A stretch of 64,000 nucleotides of DNA from Moringa oleifera (Eukaryota; Streptophyta; Magnoliopsida; Brassicales; Moringaceae). Positions 1 to 13,800 of the stretch are shown here, in pieces. The notes beneath the pieces were generated by a model that worked only from the letters and a program-made list of their open reading frames with translations, was not told where the DNA came from and ran no database searches. Each line of letters begins with the position of its first letter. The stretch's first letter is position 1. Both the position numbers and the translations under genes were made by a program. The DNA lies in the NCBI GenBank assembly GCA_021397835.1, contig JAJFZO010000575.1, forward strand, positions 811,001-875,000, read 5' to 3'.

Positions 1-479
1 AAGTCTTTAGATTATGTGCTGTTGTTTTCACTCAGCCTACACAAGGAATGCAACATTAAGGTCAATCAAGAAAACTGCTCTCCACATTTGAAGTTCCTCT
101 GTGTTATGACTAGCAATTGAGATCACTAATCAGACTGTAATTAGTGCTTCCATTACCTAGCAGACCATATTACAGTCTAGATTGTTTATATGCATATAAG
201 TATGTAATGTCAGTTCACTGATGACTGATCAGTATACATCAATAGGTTGTATCGGTTATGATTTATGTGCCAAATCATTAAACAATGTTAGCAGAATTCT
301 TCTTTGCAACACCACAGACACAAGTATAGAATCTTTTATTTAATTTTCTATTCCCTCGCAGCTTAAGGATTGACAATAACAACCAAATCAAAGTAAGTCA
401 ATATTGGTTTTTCTTTTTTTTTCTTTTTTTTTTTTCTAATCATTGACTGGCCTTTCCAATGTCTATTTCAAAGATAACC

Positions 480-1161
480 AAACTATGGACACCTTTAGAT
501 ACAAGTTGGAGGGCCTTTTGGAGGGGGATAAAGAAGGAAACTTTCGGTTAAGTCCCTTTTCAAAAAGATTGTTGCTGTCCAAGAAGGAGAGGTGATGGAT
601 CAAATACAGTGGAAATTAATTTGGAGGATTGAAGCACTGCCAAAAAGTGGCATTTGTTGCATGGGAGGTTACTTGAGGTAAACCTTTTAACCCTTGATGA
701 TTTACCGAAAAGGGATTTACTCTTTCGAATAGATGCTTCTTATGCAAAGAACAAGCATAAACCATGAATCATGCAATGCTTTGGTGTAAATGGTCTCAAG
801 AAATTTTGGAGAGTGTGTCGGTTCTGTTGGGGTAAGTTTGGGTTATGTCGGGATCAATGGCAGCAGATTTGAGGGCATGGGGAGGCATACGCTTCTCATT
901 TTTTGGCTATCGTGGGGGCAGAGAAATAAGAGGTCTTTTGAAGGGATGGAAACGTTCCTTGATGTGTTAAGAAATAGATGGATTCATACACCTCAATTGT
1001 GGATAATGAAGGATTTTTTTATAAATAAAAAGGATCTTGTACAGTTCATAGATGTCCTCACTTTTAGATAGGATCTAATTCACTTTTTACATCAGCAGCA
1101 CCCCCTTGGTGCCCATAGCTAATATAAAGTTAATTTTGTTTCTCATTAAAAAAAAAAAAAC
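480..1161 (+). mobile_element. 5'-truncated LINE 3' end (zf-RVT region plus poly-A)
   Basis: Reading the plus strand in shifting frames gives the zinc-binding region that ends plant LINE reverse transcriptase ORFs. Visible pieces are WKLIWRIEALPK near 610-645, a Cys-containing segment (CFLCK) near 732-750, CNALVWCKWS near 773-797, and then WLSWGQRNKRSFEG and DVLRNRW near 903-981. Several frameshifts and stops separate them, so the copy is dead. It ends in an A-rich tail at 1148-1161, as LINE insertions do. It lies antisense inside, or just beyond, the long intron that follows the last visible DCAF13 exon. I did not find clear target-site duplications. Confidence 0.75.
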
Positions 1162-1292
1162 AATACAAGTTTGCATTTCTAAATCTAGTTCAACTTCCTT
1201 GAGACAAAACATAAAACAACAATGACATAAAGAATTGCAATACATGGCGTAAAGAATATAATAATAATTCTACAGGTTAAAGGCATGCACAC

Positions 1293-3777
1293 CTAGCTGA
1301 TGTTGCCAAGATATCTGGTTCTCCTGGATTAAATCGAACAGATATTACAGTGTCTGTTCCCCATGCAAAACTGTTCACTGGCTGAGACCTAATACGAGAT
1401 ATTACATTGTCATAGAATAAAGGCTATTACTTGCGTGCTTCATATAATTTACTAAGAAAAAAATCAGAAAAGAAAAATGAAAACTCGAAACCCGAACCTG
1501 TTGTGATTCCATATATCTACTTGAGCACCAGCTGTGGCAAAGAGATCACCATCCCACTGGTGATCAACAGCCCTAGGGGAAAAACAAAATTAAAAAGGGA
1601 ATTTCAAACTAAAAGAAAGCCGAGAATGGAATTTACTAATACTTCATAAAATTGCCCAAGAATATTAAGAAAGAGAATCCCCTGAGAGGTCACCATCCTT
1701 ACCAGAAGGCATTCTTCCAAACATAAACTGCTAGAGGCTGAAAACAAGAAAATACAAATTATTCAGGATGGTAAAAATGGAGTACAAAACACATTTGTTA
1801 CAACATATGACTATCACTAATATAGAATACCTTGGCTGTATCATCGGATGAGTCATACAAGTCCATAAGAGTAGGAACAGGGACATTCCAAAGCCGGACA
1901 CTGAACACAAATGATCCAGTTTTGGAAATTCAGTAGACTATCAACAAATTCTCAAAGTATAGAAATCTAAACTTCATTTCCAGCTTAACAGTGGAGGTAG
2001 GGTTTTACGTGCAATCAGTTCCACAAGACACCAGGATCCGACCATCTGTTGATGCTGTCAAACCTCGTACAGCACCTTGATGACCAGGAAACTGACACAC
2101 TGTTCGCCTATTTAATTCAAAATTTACAAACATAAAATGCCATTAAGTGCACAAGTATAGAGCAAAAACATCGAATCCAGAAAGAAATAATATTTGTGCA
2201 CAAATTCTTGCATTTGCCAATCCCTACCCCTAACCAATTTGTGGTTTTATGATACCAGTTCAATGATATATCATAAAGAGTATAACACGTACTTTGATTT
2301 TATACTTTCAGAAAACCAAAATGACTTAAATAAGGAAGTAAATACGTCTTAACAAAGACTAAACTGTAGATGTCTCTTCTGGATCACATACAAGTTGTCT
2401 TTTTCTTCTTTTTTCTTTTTTCTTTTTTTTATTTAATGCATATCTGAATTAGCTGCCAGAGCCAATTAAGTATATAAAATGGAAGTCAGCACCATCTGAG
2501 ATTTACCTCGACGCAATATCCCAAAGACGAATATCTGCAAAGATAAAATTAAGGAAAAAAGAACATGGGCAATTAGATTCTCTACACCTTTGACAACACT
2601 CTGATTAATAAAGAAACTTAGTCAAAGAAAAAGATGCACAGACAAGTTTCACAACAAGAACAAGCAAAACTAAGATAAAGCTGTCAAATCCTACTTAAAC
2701 CAATATCAAAAAAAAAAAAAATCTCATAGAAATTAGTTGTCAAATATGATCATAAAAAACCACAAAGTTCCATCTGTTTCTCAAGCAGCTCTTAAGAAAA
2801 TTAAAATCTGTACCCTAAACACTTATATGAAAACCCAAATAATAAGAACTTTCACTGTTTTGATAAGTCACCACGTCTTTTTTCACTAGAGCTAAGTACT
2901 TCAGTTTCAAACGGAAACAACAAATATCATAAAATTTGAAAACTTTCAGCAGCTTTTCTTTTCCTCAGCATAGCAACTAAGTTATAACAGAAGAAGGCTC
3001 GAAACATTAGGCCTTGGGTCAGTGCTTAATCCATATTCATTGGTTGCAACTGGCTCAAACCCACACAATATTGAATAGCTAATTGATTGTGTTGAAATTA
3101 AAACGTTGCTGATATAAACAAACATAAAACTGGCAGAGTACCTCCATCCATAGAACCAGAAAATATTCCCTTCAAGTGGTTTGGGTTCTTTGCCATACAA
3201 GAGACACCATCTTTATGAGCATCCATTGCTCCAATGAAAGGTCTTGCAAATATCTAACAACAAACAAAATACATAAAATTAAACCCATCAATCAAACAAA
3301 ATAACTATTTTTTTTTCTCAGGAACAACATGTACATATTAATTATTTACATAGCACCAAAGTGGTGCAACTCTTTACTAGTATAGCTAGCCTTTAGAGGT
3401 TAAAATTGCTCAACAATCAAACGAAACAACCTGGTGAAAATAAGCATATAATAGCAAAGGTTTGAGTGAAACCACATAATTCCACAAAATATTTCACATT
3501 ACCTTCTCCAATTTGGCCGCATTAAGCGCTCTTTGATACTCAATTGCTTTCTCTAGGGGACGAAGACTCGGGTCGTAGTTACGAAATACCCTCTGACAGA
3601 ATTCAATTAGAATTTGCGGTCTTCTTAGAGAGGAAGACGAATAAAGGAGCAAATACTGAGTTCGAATAAAAAATCCAGATAGATACAGAGAAAAGAGTAC
3701 ACATCAGTCACCTGGAGATCTTGGCTTCGTTCTCGAGTGAATTCATCTGTCGAGCGTGAAATCACTTTGACCTTCAT
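1293..3777 (-). CDS. DCAF13: DCAF13/SOF1 WD40 ribosome-biogenesis factor, 5' part (cut by window edge)
   Basis: Nine exons are visible on the minus strand: 3712-3777, 3503-3592, 3142-3253, 2507-2534, 2009-2107, 1831-1900, 1703-1737, 1498-1572 and 1293-1388. All have GT-AG borders and keep one frame for 223 codons plus two bases. The protein starts MKVKVISRSTDEFTRER and continues with WD40 strands such as SGSMDG, DIRLWDIASR, VRLWNVPVP, VDIWNHNR and DILATSAS. This order matches SOF1 of yeast and plant DCAF13. The family acts in the nucleolus in the U3 small-subunit processome and 18S rRNA maturation, and DCAF13 is also a putative substrate adaptor of CUL4-DDB1. The remaining WD repeats and the basic SOF1 C-terminus are missing, so the gene continues beyond base 1 after an intron of at least 1.29 kb. 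The leader (about 3778-3920) is GA-rich. Confidence 0.93.
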
Positions 3778-3959
3778 TGTCTCTGTTATTAAAATTCTAA
3801 ACAATCAACAGCTGAAGGTACATATATAAGGTGTGCAGAGATTGATGAATAAGTGATATCGCAAAAGAGAGAGAAAGCCGATTCACAGCGTTCAGAGCGC
3901 GCGCAAGAGAGAGGGAGAGAGAGCGAGTGAGACGGGAAAACCATAGAGGGTTTGGACTA

Positions 3960-4059
3960 AAACCCTATTGTGGCAGGAGAACCGGGGCGGCACCGGCGAG
4001 AAGCACAAGAGGGAATTGGGCCTAAGTGGACGCCTGATATGGTTACGAAAACGGGCCCA
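3960..4059. promoter_or_regulatory. Telo-box plus two site II (TGGGCC) motifs upstream of DCAF13
   Basis: A telo-box-like AAACCCTA is at 3960-3967. TGGGCC is at 4017-4022, and TGGGCCC (read on the minus strand) at 4053-4059. They lie about 180-280 bp upstream of the DCAF13 start codon. In Arabidopsis this pairing is a known signature of ribosomal-protein and ribosome-biogenesis promoters, with site II elements bound by TCP factors. That fits the gene's role. The motifs are seen directly; their activity here is inferred. Confidence 0.55.
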
Positions 4060-4304
4060 GAGAGCACGAAATAGGGTGGGTTTGGGTTATGCTTTATAGA
4101 CGAAGTCGTATTCGTAGCCTAATACAATATCACTTCCACCAAACAAACCAAAATTAATAATTCCCTTTGAACCATTTTCTACGCCTATGCTTGCTAATAT
4201 GATTTACTAATCTCCACTAAATTTTTTAATAAAATATTTAAAAATATATTTAATAATATTAATATAAAAATAAATAAATAAATAAATTTTAATTATTTTA
4301 TATC

Positions 4305-4604
4305 AGTAAACAATTGATTCGATTTAAAAATTCGTAAAAAAATAATCAATCAAATATAAAAATAAATTTTTATTAATAATCAAATAAACTAAAATTTATT
4401 TAAATTTTATATTTTAAAAATAAATTATTATTACTAAATTTAATTAATTATTAAAATTAAAATCATTATTTCAATCAGTTAAAAAATAAAATTAAAAATT
4501 AATTAAAAACCACAAAGTTAATTTATAAATCAATTTAAAATCAAAAAATTAAAAAATCAAACCAATTAACCACCATCAATTTGATTTATGCTCACTGCTG
4601 TAAT
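4305..4604. repeat. Diverged MITE-like element, relative of the copy at 42.5-42.9 kb
   Basis: This AT-rich stretch follows the element at 42496-42895 motif by motif. Both have CGATTTAAAAATT near the left side, a central ATTTATTTAAATTT followed by a long A/T run, and ATGCTCACT at the right end (near 4588-4596). The left terminus is eroded and I cannot place it exactly. It lies in the spacer between DCAF13 and RPN1. It has no coding capacity. Confidence 0.55.
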
Positions 4605-5030
4605 TCAGAGCATATTAATAAAGGGAAAAGCGATCCACCACGCTGAAGACAGTCTACCCATTGAATGAAGACCAAAGAACTAGTAAAATTATCCCAAAGA
4701 CTCCCCATACATTTTTCTTTCCAAAGTGTAATTAACATCTGTCAGTAGGGAAACCCATGGGGTTCCTTTTTACTTCTTTTCTTTTTCCCGAGAAAAAAGG
4801 TTACATGCTATCATTCACCTAACGAAAGAAATTTGATATTCTCAATCTGAATGACATTCCCAAACAAACACTACAACAAATTACACAGGATCTATCTCTG
4901 TTTCAGAGTATAACAAATTCATGATAAGCTCAACATCCCAGACCTTTCCCTTTTATATCTTCTTTTCTTGGCCAGGAGGAATGATGGGATAAAAGGTAAT
5001 TTGTGGGAAAAAAAAATCATCCCATCATAC

Positions 5031-7844
5031 TCAATCTTCTCTGTACTCAGGATTTTCCCTTAATATTACGAAACCTTCAAGAATGGGTGAAAGGGGTATA
5101 TACCTGCATAAAAACCATCCATTAGCTGCAGTCAACATATACATAAAAAGATTGATGCAGAACACTTTTATGAGAAAGAAGAATCTCACTTCTCAGTGGC
5201 CAGTTCTGCTCTATCTCCGGCTGCAAGGAGAACTGGGGTTGAGTGGGTCTGGAAGCCAGTGATCGTCTTGGGTCGACCTGCCTGCCCAACAACGTCAACT
5301 GCTTGCCCAACTCGGACAGACACAGAAAGAGGCTTCAGGTTTTCATTCACAGTCATCAACATCCTTGGCTGCAATGAAACGAAAATAAATAAACACCATA
5401 ACAGGAAAATGGTGAACAATTTTGCTCAACAAAAATAAGGCCGTGATGCTAAGCGAAGAAGCATTCAACTCAAAGCACCTGCATTGCCAAAACAAGGAAG
5501 TAAAGGACATAGTGATATTTCCCCAATATGACAGCTTTCATGTCAAGACATGCATGCATCATGGTTATTAAGCCAGCAAGCGCAGTCCTGCAACAAAACA
5601 AAAGCAAAGAATTAGTTACAAAGTGAAGGCAAAGAGAAGCTAGGGTTTGCCTCTAAGCCACTTACAACTAAAATTTACATAATACTTACGGTGATAGCAG
5701 AAAACGATCAGAATGATATGGGTTAAGAGTTAACAGGCCCTTCCCCAAATGTACAAGACCTTGTGCAATTCGCACCTGCAGATGCAGCAAGGGAAACCAA
5801 TTAATCTTCTAATACAGTCAACAGTGTGATGTGAGAAAACTTGTACAGACTTGTTCCAGAAACACATTACACAGAAAAGAAGACTGGCATCTTTGTAGTA
5901 ATAGCTTGAAAGATTGCGAAGCATGCCAGCAATTCGAGCATTGTTTGTTCCGGCACCTATTATTCCCAAGGAAATGACAGCTGCCTGTACCATCCAATCA
6001 AATAATTTGTTACTCCTGTACTGCAACTGATTAAATAACTGCAAAGTTTAATATGAAGCTAACCCATATCTTACCATTGCAACTTCTGAATCCGTATCAT
6101 GGCTAAGTCTGCTTAATGTATCCATAACATTGACCTGAGAAAGCAACAAAATCAGAGAATTGATGAGCACGCCAGGACAGATTGGAAGAGAAGTGTTTTA
6201 GACAGAAAAGTTGAAAGACATTAAAAAGCCTACAACACTTCTTATGAATCATAAGCAGCAACTTGATTTGAATCAGTACACAATCAAGGGTTGATGTTTT
6301 ACAAAACCTTACTAGTGAATAGAGGTTATAAAAGCAATTCAAACAGCTCACAGCACAGACATGGCTCGGTTATCTCTTGAGTTTTGGATTATTAGCACGC
6401 TGTGGAAGTAAAGGACAACACTACAGAGTAATTTAATTCTCTTTACAGTAACTCCATTCTCTCCCAAGCTCATTACTCTACTTGGATCACATCACACAAG
6501 TCTACCCTTTTTCTTTTTTCTTTTTTTTTTTTCAATGCGAGAGCATACAAGTCTTTCTTCTACCTTCTGTTCTCCTCAAGATTACACAGATCTTATTAAT
6601 CTGCTTATCCAGCCCCATGGACCAGAATGGTCATTTGGAAATGACCTACTGTTTCGCTTCACTCAATATAAGAAAAACTTTACCCTAAGCAAGCCTGAGG
6701 ATTCCGGTGCAAGTCAATTGAGCAATACCAAGCTGTTCAAACCAAAGAGATAATTACCTTTGGGTTTGATACACAGAGAAGACCAAGAGCCAAAGGAACC
6801 GCTCGACGAATATTCTGCTCTCCATACTGCAAAAGATGCTCTAACGAACGAATTGCCATTTCCAGACCCAATTCTTCAGCCATGGCCACCATAGCAATTC
6901 CAAGCACAGCAGGTCCCTGGTGGCTTTCCCCTTTCTCGAGATGTTGTGCACAATGACCTAGAAGGTTCTGGACCTGTGTGAATAGATAGAGTCAGCAACT
7001 CAATCTAACAGGCAGGTTTCAAATGGCAACTGAATGGCTTTGATTAAAAAATACCTTGAGAACGTTTCCAGTTCCAGCATAGGCACAGGAAAGCAATACC
7101 ATATCACAATATTTTCTTATCTTTTCATTAAATGTCTTTGAAACTTCAGTTGTAGCCTCCACACTTTCCTGTTAGATGTCACAACAATGAATAATCTTTC
7201 CAATTCTCCATTCAGAAGAATCATTAACTTAAAACTTATGACAAAGGAAGAGTTGCATGAAGCAATAAAATAATTCCAAAAGCGCTAAAAGTGAAATCAT
7301 TACCTGTTTTCCAAGATATAAAAGTCCAAGTGCAAGAGGCAAGAGCCGTGTGAGAGGCTCACCTAATTCTGACTCACTTCGATCCATTAAAGCAAATATT
7401 ATCGCCTGTGCAACCTCCTCATTGCAAGAACCCACGTATACCAACCCTAATGAGATTGCAGTGAATGCAATCACATCAAGGGGGGCTTTTGCATCATTCA
7501 GAATAGCAGTCAGCTTGTCATGTATCTGGAAGACGGACAAACCCCAAGACACATCAGACTTCTCTACCAAGTTAGTAAATTTGCACTGTCATATGCTGAA
7601 AAACAACAGGAATTGTAGACCAGCTGATTTGGTGGGGGATCAATTACTACTAATATATTCCAGTGAGGTGATTACTGAATAACACACTTGCATTGAGCAT
7701 GCTATGTTGATCAAAAGACGGAAAGGTAAAATAGCTCACCATCTCATTCTGAGTACCAGCATATGCAATTCCCAGGCCCATGATAGCACCAATACGGATA
7801 GATGGATCCTCTTTACCAACATAATCACCAAGAAGTGCCAGTGC

Positions 7845-7883
<39 letters not shown>

Positions 7884-10800
7884 GGGCGGGGGGCACACAA
7901 TATTGCAATCAATAGCTCTGCATTATGAGCACGAACAATATGGAAAGGTAGCAAGCACTCACAGGATCACAATCATTCCTTATACCACAATTGACAATTC
8001 CAACTCCTAATAATGCACCGGCAATCACGTGATTATCACTGCTGTGAAAATACTTATCAATTTGAGCAAGCCCGGAGTCAACATCCCACAGTAAAATCAT
8101 CCCCTAAAATGAGGAAAAGTAATGACATCAGAACACAAAATATCACTTCATAGTATGTTAAAGTAGGTAACAAAAGAATGCATACCAAACTTGCTGCAGC
8201 ACTGGCCTTGCCATGTTCTTTATTTTTGAAGAGCCAATTTCCAGATGAACCACTGGTTGAAGAGTCTGATGCGACTGTCATTAACTTGTCCTACAAGTAA
8301 ACATAGTAACAAAAATTAACAAAGCTGATCTAGCAGACCATTTTTTATATAGATTAATTTGCTCTTTCATGTTACCTGACCAAAACCAGCATTGACAAAT
8401 GCATTGACAAAGGTAGCTGCCAAGTTCTGTCTGGCTGAATCAACACTTGCACCAGCACTAGCCCGACCATCAAGCAAGTGAGCCTATGACATTAGTGAAA
8501 CAGAACAGTCAAAATAAAGAATATTAACTGTGTTTGAAAATGTCAACAGTGAACACTGAAAACAACAGGGTGCTGGTAGTAATACTGCCATGTGTTTTAA
8601 AACTTTCACTATCTGTCCATCCTACAAAGTAAAACATTTAATCAACCATATTTTTTCCCAAGAAAACTTTCAAGGTAAAAAATCAAAGCCATTGACAGAA
8701 AATGTGACAGATTCTAAAATTATATGACTTAACCAACTCCGAGTAAAGAAGGAAACAATTGAATACAAAAAAGAAAAGGCCACCATGTTAAATATTATTT
8801 TCCACCGTCTCACAATGGTTTAGAATATTTAGCAAAGGTAAAAAGGAAAATTTCAACCACAAGTATAATACATAAAGAGTACCTCATGCCTGCCATACAC
8901 AATGTAGCTTTTGTCCTTAAATCAGTTATTGGCTCAAGATATAAAAATTATCACCAGATATAACTAAAACTGTCATATATACCACTTCACATATACAAAC
9001 AACAGCAACATACAGCACAACACCCTCCACCCCTCCAAAAAAATAAATAAATAAATAAAACACACACACACCAGACACATGCTAAAAGATACAAACTTCA
9101 GACCTTATATATATCTTCAGGTGATTTTGGCTCCATAACCTCAATATCACGGGCAAGTGTAAGGTAACCTTCACTTAGTTTAATGTTATTGATAATATCC
9201 TGCAGTCCTTCTCTGTCATTATCATCTGCAACCATCTCATCATCAAGCTCAAATTTAATGCCCTGCATGACAGAAACATCAAGAACAAATTATCATTGAT
9301 ATCTCCAAGAACTTGACATTGCTATCTACGGAACACAATATACAGCAATTCCAATTCAGGAAACCAAGGAACAGATCAATTATCTAAACCAACCTATGGT
9401 TACCAAATCAAATAGCCCTATCCTTGAGCTAACTCTCCCTCCGTTCTAAACCCACCATTCATTTAAAACAAAATTACTTGAGAAACAAAAGAAACAGGAG
9501 GGACAATGCAAGATGCTGAGAGGAAAAGAACATGAATCACAGTTCAATCATTTCATAATCGTAGCTGATATATGTACTTAGCTCAATCATTTCATGATCA
9601 TTCAAAATAATAACATTTAAAAAGAAGACCTTCATCGATAAAAGGAAAACTCTAGAATATGATCCAATCGATAATGCAGTTCACAGATTATCGCTCAAAA
9701 AATTGTCCTCAAGTTGCGAAAAACATTTACACGGAAAAACCAATAAAAAGAAGTAAGAAGAAAAGAATAAATAATTAAAATTAACATAAAACTAAGACTT
9801 ACATGTCGAGCAAGAATGTAGCAGAACTGCTTCTTCATCGACAGATCATCACAAGACATAAAAATCTGCTTCACATACTGGCAACGTGAAAATTAAGTAG
9901 TTAGAGCAACACCAAGACTAGAAGAGAAGACATTCACCATGAACAATTCCTAATTGAGGCTGAGATCCCATCATAAAATAGAAGCAAAGGGTACTGACAA
10001 ACATCCCGAGACCCCACACCAAAAGAAAGGTTGAAGTTTCAAACATTTCCATATGACAACAGTAGGAACTAAAAGAATCAAGTTATTTGCAATTCCATAT
10101 CAGAAACAAACCTGCAGGTTATCAAGAAAGAGAGCAATCTGAAGTGCATTTGCATATTCCTCAAATTTGACATAGATCACATATGCAATATCCAGAACCA
10201 ACATGTCATCCGGTCCAGGGAGGTATCTGTGACGTTGCAAATTGAAATATCAACACGAGATTCACAGAGTGATGGGATACAAAGCCAGGCAAGCGGATCA
10301 ACAGATAAAGGATCATTTCAGTATACAAAGGAAAGAGAATGATGAAGAGACGGGTAAACACACTGATAGATTCAGAACAATAAAGCCATTACGATCCTCA
10401 AAAATCACAAGGAAAGGGGAAGAAAGTCTCCGATGTTGATGACAACATGTAGAATATTCTTCATTCATAATGGGGTCTGGGGTGGGGGGAATATATAAAC
10501 CTTTTCAACCCAATTTAACACCAATAAAATGCTCAAAAGACTGAAGAAAGGGGAAGAAAGTTTCCAAAACAAATTTGACAGGTAGAACATTCTTCATTTC
10601 AGCAACACATTCAGCCAATTCAATCAAATGAAACTCTTTGGAAGTTGTGTATCAGAAGTTGTGTATCAAATGTTGCTTGAATGTCATATATTTGAAATAA
10701 CACAAAAAACTAATTGATATCAAAAGACGTGATAAAACATCTCATTCAGAAAGCAAATACCATAAGGCCTAAGGTTTTTTTATTTTCCGTAAATCTAAAG

Positions 10801-13800
10801 TGAAAAATAATGGTGACATTAGAATTATTAACCCACAGATATAAAGTCATGGTGTAAGCCAATTAACCTTGCTGCACTGGTAAGGTATAAACAAGTCCTC
10901 CTGAAATTTGTACTGTCAACATGCTCTTGTAAGAGATCAAGGTCTTCAACCTCCATCAACAAATCAACAGCTTCAGGTTCGGCATTGTGCTGCAATGCAA
11001 GAAATGGAAAAATGAGAGAGAGGAAAGCCCATAGTTTTCTTCCATGTTGTCTTTGGAGACTCTGCATTTCAGCAAAACAATTCAAACTTACTCCATTTAG
11101 ATATGCCCCCAAAAGCATGAATTGAGGCTTACCTTCATGTGGAAAGCAACAATTTGTTGTACAAGTTCCATTAGATCATCAATCGGGGCATCTTCACTCT
11201 GTAACATCAAACATAAAGAAAGCGAACATGATCAAGACTCTAGAACAAAGCAACATGAAATGCCACAAAGCACAAAAAAAATCTGGAAGAGTCCACTAGA
11301 AACAAATGTGGAGGGCAGAGTGGGATGAAAAAATCAAAACATCAAGGAGATCCAATATGACAAAACATTCATATCAAAAATAGACATCAATTGGTTTCCA
11401 AACACACAAAATGAGGTATTGACATCATAAATCTGTTATGTAAATTACATAGATTCCTGACCTGTCGCTTAGCATACTCTTGAGCAATCTCTCCAGCCAA
11501 ATTCCTGATAAGAAATAAAGTATCACCAACAAGAAGAAGATCATTTATACATATCTTTCATATGGGAAGTAAAACCACATCAATATGGAGAGAAAGGATT
11601 CATGCTGACAAAGAATTATAATGCCCAAAGAGGATAAAAGCAGGCAGGAAGTTTTTAAAGAAGAGAAAAATAGCAATCATCTCGTATGCTTTACATTTGC
11701 CACCAGATAGGTACCTCTAAGGGTGAAAACATATGATTGTAAGACCTCTAGAAACCCAGCCCTTTTCCTCTAAAACTGGCTAATGGTACAAACAGATTTG
11801 CAGCTTCTTTCATGCCCATGAAACCGAAAAATCCAATGCTACACTCTTTACTTTTTCCTTTTCATTAACATAACATTAAACTCAAGACATTAAAAATGCC
11901 TTTTCTCTGAAGTCTTGATCATGCAAACCTCGAACATGCAAGGCTAAGGGTACAGCACATTTGGAAGCCACATAAATAAAATGACATTGTAGACCTTCAT
12001 CATTATCTATACAATAGTTTAGACCAAAAGTAGGCAATGATAAAACAACAACACCACATACTCACTAAAACACCCATTGCTAAACAAAATTGTCCAAAGA
12101 AATGATGCTTACCTGACATACTCATGGCCCCACGAGCCAATGTCACCTTCTGAACCCAATAATCTATACTTTAAACTCTCCTATAGGATCACCAATGAAA
12201 CAAGCTAATTAGACAAAATGTAATTTAGATTCATATAAAGGATATCAAGTATGTGACTCAAACTTCATAAATTGTGATGCATGTGAAAGATATATTTCAT
12301 AATACAGATACTTGTGTGACAAGATAACAGGAGAGCAGAATCAAGATTCAGAACTAATTTTAAGTCTCATGTATGGTTAAATCAAATAAAAGACCCAAAA
12401 CAAGAAAAAATATAACTTGAGTTCAAAGCAGCAAGACATACCCTTTCTCCCTCAACAGACATTGTTAGTGCCAAAACTGAAAGAATATCCGCTAAGTAAT
12501 TCTGCAAATATGACAAAGGAGCATATTTAAGCTATGATCAGTGACATCATACAGAATTCACCAGGAAAGAGAAACTATACCTTCAGATCTGAATCCTTCA
12601 TTGTCTCATAATATGCCTTCAAAGTTCCATAGTGTGGACGGAGAAACTTCAGTGGTTTTGGAACTGAAGTCATGGAGCTAGTTGAAGTTCGAATTTCCTG
12701 CCTACAAGAAGTAATTATGTGCTTTGTCAGAACAGACTGTTAAAAAAAAAAAAAAAAAGCCTGATTCAAACACTGATAACAAATAAAAGCAAAAACAGCT
12801 ACCATGCAAAATATTTTCTGGCCATTAATTAAATTTTTTCGACCTAGATCAGTTAATGACTTCTTATGCATTCAGCTTCCAATAAACAGAGAAATGTCCT
12901 AAACCTCTTGGCTAGAGGGCATCAAAAAATTTTGACTTTCATGTATCTGTTAACCCAATCCAACACAAATTTTTATGATCACCTATAAGATCAGTTTTCT
13001 CATGGAAAAACACACAAGAACCTCCACTCAGTCAAGCCCAACATTAACAAGCAACAAGTAACATGCAACTTCACAAATGTGCAGAGATTACCTCATGCTC
13101 TCAAGAGCAACTTTCTGTAGACCAGGATCAGGATCCTGAACCCTTTCCACATACAACTCCAACTGCTGCTTGAGTGCAAGATCCTCGTCAGACTGCATAT
13201 AATAGACCCACATGAATTAAATGCAGGCTTTGCATGGACTGGACAAGACCAAACAACACCCCCACCCCCACAAACTAGACCTGGTAGAACAACTTAATAA
13301 GGCTAATTTAGGATAGTTATACTTCAAATTATTGAAGTTGCACAGTTTCCTCAGCATCCATACTTGCAACAGAAGAAGCTTGATTCAAATTCAAAAGGCT
13401 ACTTAGTTATGGAAATTTTCCTATTATGACAAATCAAAATAACACAAGCAGATTAATCACTTCTGAACTACCTTGGGCCAGTTTTCTCTGCAATTAGACA
13501 GATTATGAATAAACCCTAATCCCCAACTTACTCTCAACAAGCAACTTACTACATTATTGACTTTGCTGCCCTATTATCCCCCTGACTTTCTCTCAGCAAC
13601 CAAAATTAACAATACACTTCAATAGGAGCTTAAAGGCCCACCCCCTCCTCCAACCATATATATATATATATATATATATACAGCATAATATGCAAAACCT
13701 AGAATTCCTTCCAAAAACTTCCTGGACGAAACAAAGTTTAAAAATATGGCCAAAATGAAAAGAGAAAACGCACCAGATCTTCTTCCTTTTTCTCGTCTTT

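Larger units (their letters stand above)
3778..5030. other. Spacer between DCAF13 5' end and RPN1 3' end
   Basis: From right to left it holds the presumed RPN1 3' untranslated region (roughly 4640-5030), the eroded MITE-like repeat, and the DCAF13 promoter and GA-rich leader (about 3778-4130). I see no coding exon. Confidence 0.7.

Noticed and set aside
5196..5438. 80-residue plus-strand frame over RPN1 exon 23
   Set aside because: It overlaps a confirmed conserved exon on the other strand and has no recognisable product.
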